Origin: Maribellus comscasis
Lineage (GTDB): Bacteria; Bacteroidota; Bacteroidia; Bacteroidales; Prolixibacteraceae
Assembly (NCBI RefSeq): GCF_009762775.1
Contig: NZ_CP046401.1
Location: 7,142,001 to 7,206,000, forward strand
Length of the DNA stretch: 64,000 nucleotides
Direction: 5' to 3'
Below the pieces are notes generated by a model. That model saw only the letters and a program-made list of their open reading frames with translations. It had not been told where the DNA came from and made no database searches. A program made the translations under genes and the position numbers. Shown here piece by piece: positions 63,917 through 64,000 of this stretch. The first letter of the stretch is position 1; every line of letters begins with the position of its first letter.

Positions 63917-64000
63917 CGTGTCGTTCTTTTACCAAATTTTTAATTCTCTTCCTATTTAAGTTGTAACAAATCATCACTTTCAGTATAAATCAGAATCGCT

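Overview
The window looks like chromosome of a marine, low-GC member of the Bacteroidota, probably near the Marinilabiliales/Prolixibacteraceae (inferred). The grounds are the family content, near-absent Shine-Dalgarno sequences, occasional TAnnTTTG promoter boxes, and a long one-directional locus of sulfatases and glycosidases. No rRNA or tRNA gene was seen.

Layout. (1) 1-2373, plus strand: the 3' part of ettA, a strong terminator, and a small YkgJ-type cysteine-cluster protein. (2) 2592-15365, minus strand: a complete type I-B CRISPR-Cas locus. A WYL-domain regulator comes first, then cas6, an inserted REP-associated tyrosine transposase (RAYT) flanked by two identical 36-nt REP hairpins, cas8b, cas7, cas5, cas3, cas4, cas1, cas2, an AT-rich leader with a 13-bp inverted repeat, and an array of 26 repeats and 25 spacers. 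The array is transcribed on the minus strand, so its oldest, variant repeats lie at the low-coordinate end. (3) 15366-25640: an accessory region bounded by gene debris (a possible AbiEii toxin tail, a DUF1080 C-terminus, a broken IS66 transposase). It holds five intact genes of unclear role: a two-module CbbX-like AAA+ ATPase, a SUKH-TPR protein, a four-helix membrane protein, a gamma-glutamylcyclotransferase-like protein and a membrane TPR protein. (4) 25712-63916, all minus strand: a 38-kb sulfated-polysaccharide utilisation locus of 21 genes.

How region 4 may work. Nearly every product has a Sec or lipoprotein signal. There are six S1 sulfatases, a GH16 with the bulged ExDxxE active site (the clearest endo-enzyme), GH2, GH28-like, GH43, GH97, GH106 and GH9-like enzymes, one SGNH acetylesterase, five related beta-propeller proteins (one a tandem fusion), three secreted FAD oxidoreductases with an N-terminal beta-sandwich, a nucleoside-hydrolase-like protein and a CstA-type transporter. 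I infer a sulfated, acetylated galactan carrying alpha-linked galactose and rhamnose side groups, perhaps of red-algal type. No SusC/SusD pair, polysaccharide lyase or dedicated regulator is present here; they may lie beyond 64000. A triple 12-bp palindrome resembling LacI-family operators lies in the one large gap of the locus (35557-35955) and may separate two transcription units.

All calls are by reading motifs; no database search was run.
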